Of a stretch of 28,040 nucleotides of DNA, positions 1 to 5,782 are shown one piece after another (positions within the stretch are counted from its first letter, which is position 1; each line of letters begins with the position of its first letter). The translations under genes and the position numbers were made by a program. Source of the DNA: a virus; IMG/VR virus record IMGVR_UViG_3300034068_000800, positions 1-28,040 of that record. The stretch is one strand, 5' to 3'. Below the pieces are notes generated by a model. It was given only the letters and a program-made list of their open reading frames with translations, had not been told where the DNA came from and did not search any database.

Positions 1-1
1 G

Positions 2-214
2 GCGAACGAACTGTCTGAACGGTTTAGGCTTGATCGTCAGTCACGTGAAGAGAACCGAGCCAGATGGCTGGATCTGAATTATCAGGACCTGCAAGCCATC
101 AACAACCTGCTTGACCGTCCTCAGACAACGATCGAAGAAGCCAGAGTCCTGTTGTCACAAGCCATGATCAGTTGTTCAAAGGTTCGATCTCTTGCCATGG
201 GAGACGACCGATGA
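2..214 (+). CDS. Partial hypothetical protein (C-terminal 70 residues)
   Basis: An open frame runs in from the left edge and stops at TGA 212-214. Only the C-terminus is visible. It is charged and helical in character, rich in Arg, Glu, Asp and Leu (for example NELSERFRLDRQSREE), with no signal peptide or membrane segment. Its stop overlaps the ATG of the next gene in an ATGA arrangement, which supports both as real and co-translated. I do not recognise the family. Since it sits upstream of replication-type genes, an early-region role is the likeliest inference. Confidence 0.6.
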   Translation, partial: ANELSERFRLDRQSREENRARWLDLNYQDLQAINNLLDRPQTTIEEARVLLSQAMISCSKVRSLAMGDDR

Positions 215-432
215 GCGTTAACTTTTGCGACATCGACAGCCACACTCAGCAGATTAGCCATATAGACCGGTTGACACGCGAGAACGCCAAGCTGCGGGAC
301 CAACTTCAAACACTTGTCTACGCAGCTTCCTATCCGCTTCATGACGACGATTATCAGTGGCATTCGGCCACTGCGCATCGAATTTTAGCAGACGAAATCA
401 ACGCCTCTAAAGCATTACTGGAGTCAATCTAA
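211..432 (+). CDS. Small hypothetical protein (73 aa), N-terminal coiled coil
   Basis: The start is taken at ATG 211, which overlaps the upstream stop (ATGA), rather than an in-frame ATG 13 codons earlier. Residues about 10-35 (QQISHIDRLTRENAKLRDQL) have a heptad-like pattern of the bZIP or coiled-coil type, followed by a more polar segment with aromatic and His residues (DDDYQWHSATAHR). No catalytic motif is visible. The stop shares one base with the next ATG at 432, so the three left-end genes form a coupled unit. Function unknown; a small helical phage accessory protein. Confidence 0.6.
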   Translation: MSVNFCDIDSHTQQISHIDRLTRENAKLRDQLQTLVYAASYPLHDDDYQWHSATAHRILADEINASKALLESI

Positions 433-740
433 TGTCCACCGAAACCGACTGCGTCAAAGCCGAGCTGCGTGACATTGTTGCACGCACTTGGGAGCAACAA
501 AAGCTGATCAACCGTGTTATGGCAAAACGGTTAGAGCGATCACAGGAGACCATCGACGACTCTCGCTGGATCCTCAAATTTATCACGCTTGCCGAAGCTG
601 GCCAGAAACTCGATTGGATCGAGTCTGAATTGAGCTGGCTTGAAGAAGACGGTTTACCGACCGTCCGAAAGCATCTTGTAGAACACGCTATCCGCACCGC
701 AAAGGCTGCGATAGCCAACAGAGCACCGTCATTGGTGTGA
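432..740 (+). CDS. Hypothetical helical protein (102 aa)
   Basis: It starts at ATG 432, overlapping the previous stop by one base. The protein looks almost entirely alpha-helical and charged: an N-terminal helix (VKAELRDIVARTWEQQKLIN), a central Arg/Glu helix and a C-terminal helix rich in Ala and Arg. No zinc ligands, Walker motif or membrane segment are visible. A strong GC hairpin (752-779) follows 11 bases after the stop, so this is probably the last gene of the left-end transcription unit. Family not recognised. Confidence 0.6.
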   Translation: MSTETDCVKAELRDIVARTWEQQKLINRVMAKRLERSQETIDDSRWILKFITLAEAGQKLDWIESELSWLEEDGLPTVRKHLVEHAIRTAKAAIANRAPSLV

Positions 741-751
741 CTCTCCAGCAC

Positions 752-779
752 CCTGGGCCGAACCTCCCTTCGGCCCAGG
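752..779 (+). terminator. GC-rich hairpin, possible terminator or 5' part of the ssDNA-binding-protein leader
   Basis: A perfect 9-bp inverted repeat, CCTGGGCCG (752-760) and CGGCCCAGG (771-779), encloses a 10-nt loop. It lies 11 nt after a stop codon and 65 nt before the next start. No T-run follows, so it is not a classical intrinsic terminator. It could be a weak terminator or the structured part of the leader before the ssDNA-binding protein gene. Confidence 0.55.
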
Positions 780-787
780 TGAGTTAC

Positions 788-835
788 TCAAAAGTCTTCA
801 ACAGTTCTCAAAAGTCTTCAAAAGTATTCAAAAGG
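788..835 (+). repeat. Five tandem 10-bp repeats (consensus TCAAAAGTCT) leading into a ribosome binding site
   Basis: The units are TCAAAAGTCT (788), TCAACAGTTC (798), TCAAAAGTCT (808), TCAAAAGTAT (818) and TCAAAAGG (828). The period is exactly 10 bp. The last unit contains the ribosome binding site (AAAAGGA) of the ssDNA-binding protein gene at 845. The stretch is A-rich and should be unstructured as RNA, with phased A-tracts as DNA. It may be a translational operator or a DNA-binding repeat array. Confidence 0.75.
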
Positions 836-844
836 ACCTGACAG

Positions 845-1573
845 ATGAGCACAGCAACCAAGACCGAATCGGTGTACGGGCAAAAGACATGGACGCCACA
901 AGGCATCCTGAGCTACCCAAATCTCTTTGAGGCCAAGCCCAACGAGTACAAGCAAAACAGGCTGTTTTATCAGGCCAATATTTTGCTGCTTAAGTCTGAG
1001 ATGCCAGATGAGCTGATTGCCGAGATGCAACGCATCTCTGAAATTGCTTTCGGCCAACAATACCGGAAGCTGACGACCCACACAAATTGTCCGATCAAAG
1101 ATGGTGACAAGTTGCTTGATAAGGATGGCAATCTTAAGACCGGCCATGCCGAATCGGGCTGTTGGGTCATATCGGCCAGCACAGGCGAATCAAAGCCACC
1201 TATGGTGATTGACAGGCACGGTAGGCCGATTACAAACCGGAATGAAATTTACGGTGGTTGTATCGGTCAGATGCTGGTGACGCCGGCCACCTATAAAGTG
1301 ACAAAAAATATTGGCGTATCTCTTTACCTGGTCGCCTTTATGAAGTTGGCCGATGGCGAATCGTTTGGCGGCTCCACAGGTTTCAATCCTTTATCGGACC
1401 TTCCCAAATCTGTGGAGATCGCACCACACCTGAGAGGCCGGATGCAGATCAGGCCAGGTGGTGGAGTGACTGAGACGGATGCGGATCGGGCCATGAAACA
1501 ACATCTTGACCAGACTCGCACGAATGGCCACGCCTTTGATCCACATGATGAAGTTGATGGGGTGCCTTTCTGA
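845..1573 (+). CDS. Phage single-stranded DNA-binding protein (T7 gp2.5 / DUF2815-like)
   Basis: Likely coats ssDNA during phage replication and recombination and recruits partners through its C-terminus. The 242-residue protein has the pattern of DUF2815/gp2.5-like OB-fold proteins: a segment about residues 80-145 with a CPIKDGDK motif, a KDGN-type turn, a strand ending in SGCWVISASTGESKPP, then VIDRHGRPI and the YGGCIGQ strand. Residues 155-178 (VSLYLVAFMKLADGESFGG) resemble the later conserved strand. The tail is acidic and ends DEVDGVPF, like the acidic tip with terminal Phe of SSB and gp2.5. RBS AAAAGGA lies 8-9 nt before ATG 845. The stop overlaps the next ATG (TGATG). Family call is by motif reading only. 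Confidence 0.75.
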   Translation: MSTATKTESVYGQKTWTPQGILSYPNLFEAKPNEYKQNRLFYQANILLLKSEMPDELIAEMQRISEIAFGQQYRKLTTHTNCPIKDGDKLLDKDGNLKTGHAESGCWVISASTGESKPPMVIDRHGRPITNRNEIYGGCIGQMLVTPATYKVTKNIGVSLYLVAFMKLADGESFGGSTGFNPLSDLPKSVEIAPHLRGRMQIRPGGGVTETDADRAMKQHLDQTRTNGHAFDPHDEVDGVPF

Positions 1574-1947
1574 TGGTCACTTCTTTGCAAATCATCTTCG
1601 CTGCCAGAACAGGTCAATCTGTTCTGGCGGGATCTGAGCGAGCCAGGCACCGCGAACAACTGCTTGCAGATATGGAAGCTGTGAGATCAGCCGATCCTGC
1701 ATATCTGAAACCTCACAATGTCCGATGGCGGAAGTTGCTTGAGGCCGAGCTGCTCACGACCAGGGCGACACTGAGGGCGGATCATCCCGAATGGACAGAA
1801 GAAAAGCTGGATTGGGAAAGTTCTCCTTACTCGCCTGAAAAGCTGGTGAGTGTTGGTAAAGACAAAGACGGCAACGATTTTCTAGTGAGTGAATCACAGG
1901 CAATGAGCCGGTGGTCACCTTACCCAGGCATGACAAGGGAACAGTGA
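1573..1947 (+). CDS. Hypothetical protein (124 aa) coupled to the ssDNA-binding protein
   Basis: Starts at ATG 1573 inside the stop of the ssDNA-binding protein gene (TGATG) and ends at TGA 1945-1947, overlapping the next ATG. The N-terminal half is basic and helical (SERARHREQLLADMEAVR); the middle has Trp/Arg-rich helices; the C-terminal third (EKLVSVGKDKDGNDFLVS) reads as a beta hairpin. No recognisable family. The tight coupling suggests an early replication or recombination accessory role, but this is inferred only from position. Confidence 0.6.
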   Translation: MVTSLQIIFAARTGQSVLAGSERARHREQLLADMEAVRSADPAYLKPHNVRWRKLLEAELLTTRATLRADHPEWTEEKLDWESSPYSPEKLVSVGKDKDGNDFLVSESQAMSRWSPYPGMTREQ

Positions 1948-2192
1948 TGACAAAGACAGATTTGGAATTTATCCACGACGAAATGGACCGCTTCAAAAAG
2001 CAAACAAATCCGATCCTGACCATTTCGCCAGGTGAACATCTGGACGATCAGGAATCGGCAGTTGTGGAACGGTTTGCACTGGATGTGATCAGAGCTATCA
2101 GAGGCTTTCGAGTCTCATCCAGTCGAGTGGTTTTGCCCAAGGCTACAGCAGTGGACGAGTGCTGTGATGAATCAATCCCGTCAGGCCGCTGA
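1947..2192 (+). CDS. Small hypothetical protein (81 aa)
   Basis: The start chosen is ATG 1947, which overlaps the upstream stop (ATGA); an in-frame ATG at 1911 would give a 36-nt longer overlap. The product MTKTDLEFIHDEMDRFKK... is acidic and helical at the N-terminus with a Cys-Cys pair near the C-terminus (DECCDES). No family recognised. It is the last gene before a 379-nt non-coding stretch, so probably the end of this operon segment. Confidence 0.55.
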   Translation: MTKTDLEFIHDEMDRFKKQTNPILTISPGEHLDDQESAVVERFALDVIRAIRGFRVSSSRVVLPKATAVDECCDESIPSGR

Positions 2193-2348
2193 GATTTGGT
2201 GAGACTTGGACTCCGGTGACGCATAGCGGCGGCATCTGTGGCGATTTTCATGAGCGCGATCAGTAATGAGCAGATGTCAAACGGGATTCATGGATGGTGA
2301 CCGCTGCCACGGATGGCATTTTGTCGCAAATGGTTTCAGATCTCGAGT

Positions 2349-2395
2349 TCTCTCTGTTATTGAGATTTGCAAGGGTTCAATTCCCTTGGGCGGCT
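2349..2395 (+). tRNA. tRNA-Asn(GTT)-like 3' half (possible attachment core or tRNA relic)
   Basis: The tRNA 3' half can be laid out in order with standard spacing. The anticodon arm is TCTCT (2349-2353), loop CTGTTAT (2354-2360, anticodon GTT, U33 and A37 in place) and TGAGA (2361-2365), with one T-T mismatch. The 5-nt variable loop is TTTGC. The T arm is AAGGG-TTCAATT-CCCTT (2371-2387). The 3' acceptor strand would be GGGCGGC (2388-2394). No matching 5' acceptor or normal D arm is visible at the right distance, and no CCA is encoded. It is therefore not a complete functional tRNA; a tRNA-derived attachment sequence or relic fits better. Confidence 0.4.
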
Positions 2396-2424
2396 TGTCA
2401 GGGGCTAAATCCAGCCTACTGACA
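2396..2424 (+). other. Hairpin immediately after the tRNA-like element
   Basis: TGTCAG (2396-2401) pairs with CTGACA (2419-2424), and GGCT (2403-2406) pairs with AGCC (2413-2416), giving 10 bp with a small internal loop. It abuts the end of the tRNA-like 3' half. No T-run follows. Confidence 0.5.
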
Positions 2425-2444
2425 GACTCCTAGTTGGTTGATTC

Positions 2445-2539
2445 GAGTTTGTTCGTGGGCAATCAGCCTGCCGAACTCACAAGGATACCAGGGGGAGTTG
2501 ACTGATCATACTCGCGCCGGGAGTTTGACCACTCCCGGC
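2445..2539 (+). promoter_or_regulatory. Two stems with alternative partners in the leader of the HNH gene
   Basis: GAGTTTG (2445-2451) pairs with CGAACTC (2472-2478) with one G-U pair and encloses a short inner GGGC/GCCT stem. GCCGGGAGT (2516-2524) pairs perfectly with ACTCCCGGC (2531-2539). Between them GAGTT (2495-2499) could take AACTC (2474-2478) away from the first stem, and GGGAGT (2493-2498) could compete for ACTCCC of the second. Such mutually exclusive pairings are typical of attenuators or riboregulators; function here is inferred only. Confidence 0.4.
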
Positions 2540-2571
2540 ATCAAATCAAACGCATCACGGAGGTTACAGCA

Positions 2572-3147
2572 ATGCTAGTGGCACTTGAGATAAAAAAAGG
2601 GAGCGGTAGCGGACGAATTGGAGTTTACTCGTGTCCGCACTGTAAAACAGTTTTTGAAAGAATTTCTTGCGTTGTAAATCGAAACAACCGGACAGGAAAA
2701 AAGCAGTCTTGCGGTTGCATGAATGGAAAAGCCTCAAAGCATGGAGAATACCAGAGTCCTATTTATTGGGCTTATCGGTCTATGAAATCTCGGTGCAGCA
2801 ACAAAAATAATAAGTCATATCATCGCTACGGAGGGAGAGGAATACAAGTTTGTGCTGAGTGGAGTACATACGAAGCGTTTGCGGCGTGGTCGAAAAGCAA
2901 CGGCCATGCAGTTGGCCTAACAATCGACCGAATCGACAACAATGGGGATTACAAGCCCAGCAATTGCCGATGGGTAACACAAAAAGAAAACTCGCAAAAC
3001 ACTTCCACAGTAAAACTCTGTGGAAGTGACGTACACGTCATACGCAGCCTGTATTTCGGTGGTTGGCCTCAACCTGAGTTGGCTAAAGTCTTTCAGGTAG
3101 ATTCGTCTACTGTTTCTCGGGTCGTGTGTTTTAAATACTGGTCATAA
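2572..3147 (+). CDS. HNH-type (homing-like) endonuclease with zinc-binding N-terminus and C-terminal HTH
   Basis: The 191-residue product resembles free-standing phage HNH endonucleases. Probable zinc ligands CPHC (21-24) and CGC (47-49) are followed by a His-Gly and YxxWxxMKxRC segment (57-75), YGGRGIQVCAEW (86-97), the DRIDNNGDY core (119-127) and NCRW with a late Asn (131-143), the usual layout of the degenerate HNH fold. Residues about 164-186 (WPQPELAKVFQVDSSTVSRV) look like a helix-turn-helix for DNA recognition. Start ATG 2572 has GGAGG 8 nt upstream. The gene is AT-richer than its neighbours, which fits a mobile insertion. Its stop TAA is the first part of the ribosome binding site of the CsrA-like gene. 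Confidence 0.75.
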   Translation: MLVALEIKKGSGSGRIGVYSCPHCKTVFERISCVVNRNNRTGKKQSCGCMNGKASKHGEYQSPIYWAYRSMKSRCSNKNNKSYHRYGGRGIQVCAEWSTYEAFAAWSKSNGHAVGLTIDRIDNNGDYKPSNCRWVTQKENSQNTSTVKLCGSDVHVIRSLYFGGWPQPELAKVFQVDSSTVSRVVCFKYWS

Positions 3148-3154
3148 GGAGGTG
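3145..3154 (+). promoter_or_regulatory. Perfect Shine-Dalgarno TAAGGAGGTG that selects an ATT start for the CsrA-like gene
   Basis: The ten bases match the full anti-Shine-Dalgarno complement. From the last G of AGGAGG (3152) there are 6 nt to ATT 3159 but 12 nt to GTG 3165. The motif also carries a GGA triplet (3148-3150), and another GGA is at 3175-3177; CsrA proteins bind GGA motifs, so autoregulation is plausible. Confidence 0.6.
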
Positions 3155-3158
3155 TGCC

Positions 3159-3353
3159 ATTTTAGTGCTATCACGGAAGGTCAATGAAGTTCTCGTCATC
3201 AATTACGGTGGCATTCAATTCAGGGTCTGCGTCACTGAGATCAGGGGCGACAAGGTCAAGATTGGTGTTGAGGCTCCACTTGAAGTCAGAGTGGATCGGT
3301 TGGAAGTGTGGGAAGCGAAACAACGGAATAATGGAGTTGTGACCAGTGAATGA
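3159..3353 (+). CDS. csrA: CsrA/RsmA-like RNA-binding translational regulator, probable ATT start
   Basis: CsrA homodimers bind GGA motifs near ribosome binding sites to repress or activate translation and stability of mRNAs. Starting at ATT 3159 the 64-residue protein begins with the canonical (M)LVLSRKVNE strand and continues LVINYGGIQFRVCVTEIRGD and KIGVEAPLEVRVDRLEVW, matching the family through the RNA-binding Arg (about residue 47) and the short C-terminal helix. The nearest standard start, GTG 3165, would delete the first two residues of strand 1 and sits 12 nt from the ribosome binding site. The stop overlaps the next GTG start. A phage-borne CsrA may rewire host or phage mRNA translation; its targets are unknown. 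Confidence 0.85.
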   Translation: MLVLSRKVNEVLVINYGGIQFRVCVTEIRGDKVKIGVEAPLEVRVDRLEVWEAKQRNNGVVTSE

Positions 3354-3915
3354 TATTTGCACCGATATTGAGTCTGCTGAAATAATAGATATTGTGTGGT
3401 CAGAAATGACAATAAAAAAAACGTATAGAGGGACTTGCTATCCTTTAGAAGTGAGTCAATCCGGCGGAATCTATTGGATTTACTGGCCTTCACAAAAGCT
3501 GTTAAAGGTCGGCAAAACAAACTATAAGATATCATCTCGTGTGCTTCAGCACGTTTCAGCACACGGCAACCCAGGGGTCGCATTCTACATGCTGATCGAA
3601 GATAAACGAAGGCAGCACCTTGCCGAACTATCACTTAAAAAGGCGATTTCCAGTAATATTGTTCGAGGCACTGAGTGGGCAAAAGCAAAGACCTTAGATG
3701 CGGCAGTTAAAATGCTGTCAGGAATCAAAGCCAAAGTGCCAAAAGTAAATGACTTAACCGATTACGATAAAGTGGTTTATCAGGCAACATATGAATTGCC
3801 TGTCGTACAACTTTCGAATCGGATAGATGAGCTTACAAAATATAGCCAAAACCAATCAATCCAAATCGAAATACTCGAGCGCAAACTAAATGCTTACCGC
3901 ATGATTTATCGCTAA
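3346..3915 (+). CDS. GIY-YIG-type nuclease-like protein (T5orf172-like)
   Basis: The 189-residue protein starts at GTG 3346, overlapping the CsrA-like stop, with GGAG 9 nt upstream. Residues 41-58 read GIY, then WIYW in place of YIG, then KVGKT; R65 lies on the following helix, and E94 in LAELSLKKAI is a good candidate for the catalytic Glu. This is the order of the GIY-YIG/T5orf172 fold. Residues about 150-185 form a predicted coiled coil (QLSNRIDELTKYSQNQ). The gene is visibly AT-richer than thyX downstream, consistent with lateral transfer. It may be a homing-type nuclease or a DNA-processing enzyme; the YIG part is altered, so activity is uncertain. Confidence 0.6.
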   Translation: MNDICTDIESAEIIDIVWSEMTIKKTYRGTCYPLEVSQSGGIYWIYWPSQKLLKVGKTNYKISSRVLQHVSAHGNPGVAFYMLIEDKRRQHLAELSLKKAISSNIVRGTEWAKAKTLDAAVKMLSGIKAKVPKVNDLTDYDKVVYQATYELPVVQLSNRIDELTKYSQNQSIQIEILERKLNAYRMIYR

Positions 3916-3938
3916 AAATCAACAAAGGATATAAAACC

Positions 3939-4697
3939 ATGAACATCATCAACGTCCCATCCGTCTACTTGGTCGGCAAGCAGGAACTCAACAGCCTTGA
4001 TTGTGCCGAGTTCTTGGAAGCTCACGGAGTTGAATACTGGAACAGCGACACCGACAATGCTAGCGAGCATCTCGTGGAGATCGCTGGCCGCTTGTGCTAT
4101 ATGAGCTTTGCCAAGCCTCGACCAGGTGGCAATCAGGCTTATATCAATCACATCTTAGAAGTGGGTCACGGCTCAGTTCTCGAACATGCTGTTTACTCGA
4201 TGATCTTCACCGGCGTCTCAAGGTCACTGACGCACGAGCTGGTCAGGCATCGTGCTGGCATGAGTTATTCACAGCTAAGTCAAAGGTATGTGGACAAGGT
4301 CTCATTTGTGCGTCCACCTGGTATCAAGCCTGACAGCTCCGCTGAACGGGTTTGGGCAAGCAATATTGCACATAGCTTGGCAAGTTATGAATCCATGATT
4401 GAGACGCTGGAATACAACGATTTTGCCGACATCGACAATCCAACCCTGAGACGAAAACGAGCCAGGGAAACTGCTCGTGCTGTCCTGCCGAACTGCACTG
4501 AAACCAAGATATTTGTCACTGGCAATGCTCGAGCATGGCGGCACTTCCTTGAACTTCGTGGTTCGATCCATGCGGACGCTGAAATTCAGCGACTGGCAAT
4601 TGCAGTTCTGGACGTATTGCAAGCTGAATCACCGAATATTTTTGGCGATTATACAGTGACGGATCAAGGGATTGAAACGATTTGGAGGAAGGTGTGA
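3939..4697 (+). CDS. thyX: Flavin-dependent thymidylate synthase ThyX
   Basis: Makes dTMP from dUMP using methylenetetrahydrofolate and FAD, supplying thymidine for phage DNA synthesis. The 252-residue product carries the ThyX signature RHR (103-105) followed by SQLSQRY (111-117), a HGSVLEHAVYSMIFTGVSR segment before it (FAD/dUMP binding), and the C-terminal RAWRHFLELRGS and HADAEIQRLA motifs. RHR and the SxR end of the signature are 8 residues apart here rather than the usual 7. A ribosome binding site AAAGGA lies upstream of ATG 3939. Its last codons (TGG AGG AAG GTG) double as the ribosome binding site of the RusA-like gene. Confidence 0.93.
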   Translation: MNIINVPSVYLVGKQELNSLDCAEFLEAHGVEYWNSDTDNASEHLVEIAGRLCYMSFAKPRPGGNQAYINHILEVGHGSVLEHAVYSMIFTGVSRSLTHELVRHRAGMSYSQLSQRYVDKVSFVRPPGIKPDSSAERVWASNIAHSLASYESMIETLEYNDFADIDNPTLRRKRARETARAVLPNCTETKIFVTGNARAWRHFLELRGSIHADAEIQRLAIAVLDVLQAESPNIFGDYTVTDQGIETIWRKV

Positions 4698-5164
4698 ATA
4701 GCATTTCCTTCACTGTCCTTGGCAAGCCATCGCCATCAGGCTCAAAGAAAGCATTCCAGCACAGCAAGACCGGCAGGATTGTTGTGGTTGATACGGCCAA
4801 AGGGAAAGCCAAATGGCAAACGCTCTGCAAGCGAGCTGCGACCACAGCCGTGAAGGAATCGGGCTGGGGGTGTGCATCAGGGCCAATCAATCTGCAAGTC
4901 CTGTTTACATTTGCAAGACCTAAAGCACATTTCCGGAGTGGCAAGAATTCAGCGATCATGAAGCCGACAGCACCATTCTGGCACACTCAGAAACCGGATA
5001 GAACAAAGCTGTTGCGGTGCCTGGAAGATGCTTTCAAGGGTGTGCTCTGGAAGGATGACAGTCAGGTGATTTCGGGAGAGGCTCGCAAATGTTGGGGCGA
5101 TGAGGATTCCGCTTTTGTCATCGTTGAAACTGTGGAGCAACCAAATGAAATCCAAGCGAGCTGA
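4694..5164 (+). CDS. RusA-like Holliday junction resolvase
   Basis: Resolves branched DNA made by recombination or replication before packaging. Start GTG 4694 overlaps the thyX stop (GTGA) and has GGAGG 5 nt upstream; TTG 4682 would lie before that site. The 156-residue protein begins with the family strand SISFTVLGKPSPSGSKK, then has HTQKPDRTKLLRCLEDAFKG with D102 and D112, the DDSQV motif (121-125) and a basic RK at 131-132. Most RusA enzymes have KPDxDN; here the second Asp is Thr (KPDRTK). This change also occurs, as far as I recall, in some divergent phage homologues, so activity is likely but not certain. Confidence 0.8.
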   Translation: MNSISFTVLGKPSPSGSKKAFQHSKTGRIVVVDTAKGKAKWQTLCKRAATTAVKESGWGCASGPINLQVLFTFARPKAHFRSGKNSAIMKPTAPFWHTQKPDRTKLLRCLEDAFKGVLWKDDSQVISGEARKCWGDEDSAFVIVETVEQPNEIQAS

Positions 5165-5465
5165 GATCAGGTTCTCACGAACTGAAATGGAAGTCATGCC
5201 ACAGCATCAGTTGTTGGAGCTGAAGCGAATCGGCACGGAATATGAGCGAATGCACGCAAATGCCATCTTGGATGATCGTTCAAATGGCAACACATCGAAT
5301 CACGGATATCCAGCAATCACCGAACTGATGGCCAGTACCAAAGGCCAACGGTCTGTGACCGGCATTCCAGTAAAGCAGAATCGTTATCTCCAAGGATATC
5401 ACCAGAACAAGAAAGTGAAACATGCTTACAGGGTTTCGCAAATTGACATGGAGAATGATGCATGA
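5145..5465 (+). CDS. Hypothetical basic protein (106 aa)
   Basis: ATG 5145 is chosen (MKSKRAEIRFSRTEMEV), 20 nt inside the end of the RusA-like gene and 8 nt after GGAG; the open frame extends upstream to 5100 but that start would overlap more. The product is basic, with Asn/His/Tyr-rich central and C-terminal parts (GYHQNKKVKHAYRVSQ) and no known motif. The frame ends in an ATGA overlap with the next gene. Family unknown; possibly DNA- or RNA-binding given its charge. Confidence 0.55.
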   Translation: MKSKRAEIRFSRTEMEVMPQHQLLELKRIGTEYERMHANAILDDRSNGNTSNHGYPAITELMASTKGQRSVTGIPVKQNRYLQGYHQNKKVKHAYRVSQIDMENDA

Positions 5466-5782
5466 GCTGTCCTGACTATTACTTGCTGGCCAGTGGCCGC
5501 GAGTTTATCGACTTTGCCAACAACGAACTGAGTGCCTGGCTGAAACCGCGAGTGAGCCATGAGGTTTATCACTGCATTATTTCTGCGATGGAGCATCGGT
5601 TTCGACGCGGGAATAAAGAAGGTGAAGCCGAGACAGATCAGGCGGCGGAAGCATTCTGGCTTTCTCAAGCGATAAGAACGAAAGACGAAAGCAAATACTT
5701 TATGAATGAAATCATACCAGTTGTTCTGGCTATGGTGGACACCGAACGGCGAAAGAAAGACAAGAAAGGCAAATCACAATGA
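5462..5782 (+). CDS. DUF3310-like small phage protein (106 aa)
   Basis: The product starts MSCPDYYLLASGREFIDF and has AMEHRFRRGNKEGEAE followed by a helix with AEAFWLSQ. That layout (YY..G.E..DF, then a hydrophobic helix, R..R.G.K, then a WL helix) recalls the DUF3310 family often found near phage nucleotide-metabolism genes. The match is partial, so it is a tentative call. The C-terminus is a Lys-rich tail (RRKKDKKGKSQ). ATGA overlaps on both sides place it firmly in the operon. Confidence 0.5.
   Translation: MSCPDYYLLASGREFIDFANNELSAWLKPRVSHEVYHCIISAMEHRFRRGNKEGEAETDQAAEAFWLSQAIRTKDESKYFMNEIIPVVLAMVDTERRKKDKKGKSQ

Larger units (their letters stand above)
2193..2571 (+). other. Non-coding, structure-rich stretch (379 nt)
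   Basis: No convincing gene lies here on either strand; the longest + start at 2250 gives only 16 codons. It contains, in order, a tRNA-Asn-like 3' half (2349-2395), a hairpin directly after it (2396-2424), a second stem (2445-2478) and a perfect 9-bp hairpin (2516-2539), and ends in the ribosome binding site GGAGG (2559-2563) of the HNH gene. The density of structure after 2349 suggests a functional RNA, leader or attachment region. The first about 150 nt show no pattern I can name. Confidence 0.6.

Noticed and set aside
788-835. Replication origin iterons
   Set aside because: Ten-bp repeats can be iterons, but they sit in a leader directly over a ribosome binding site and no initiator gene is recognisable; a translational operator explains the layout better.
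2303-2395. Complete 93-nt class II tRNA using GCTGCCA 2303-2309 as 5' acceptor strand
   Set aside because: The acceptor could pair at 6 of 7 positions, but the D arm is about 20 nt too long and lacks a normal stem; only the 3' half is convincing.
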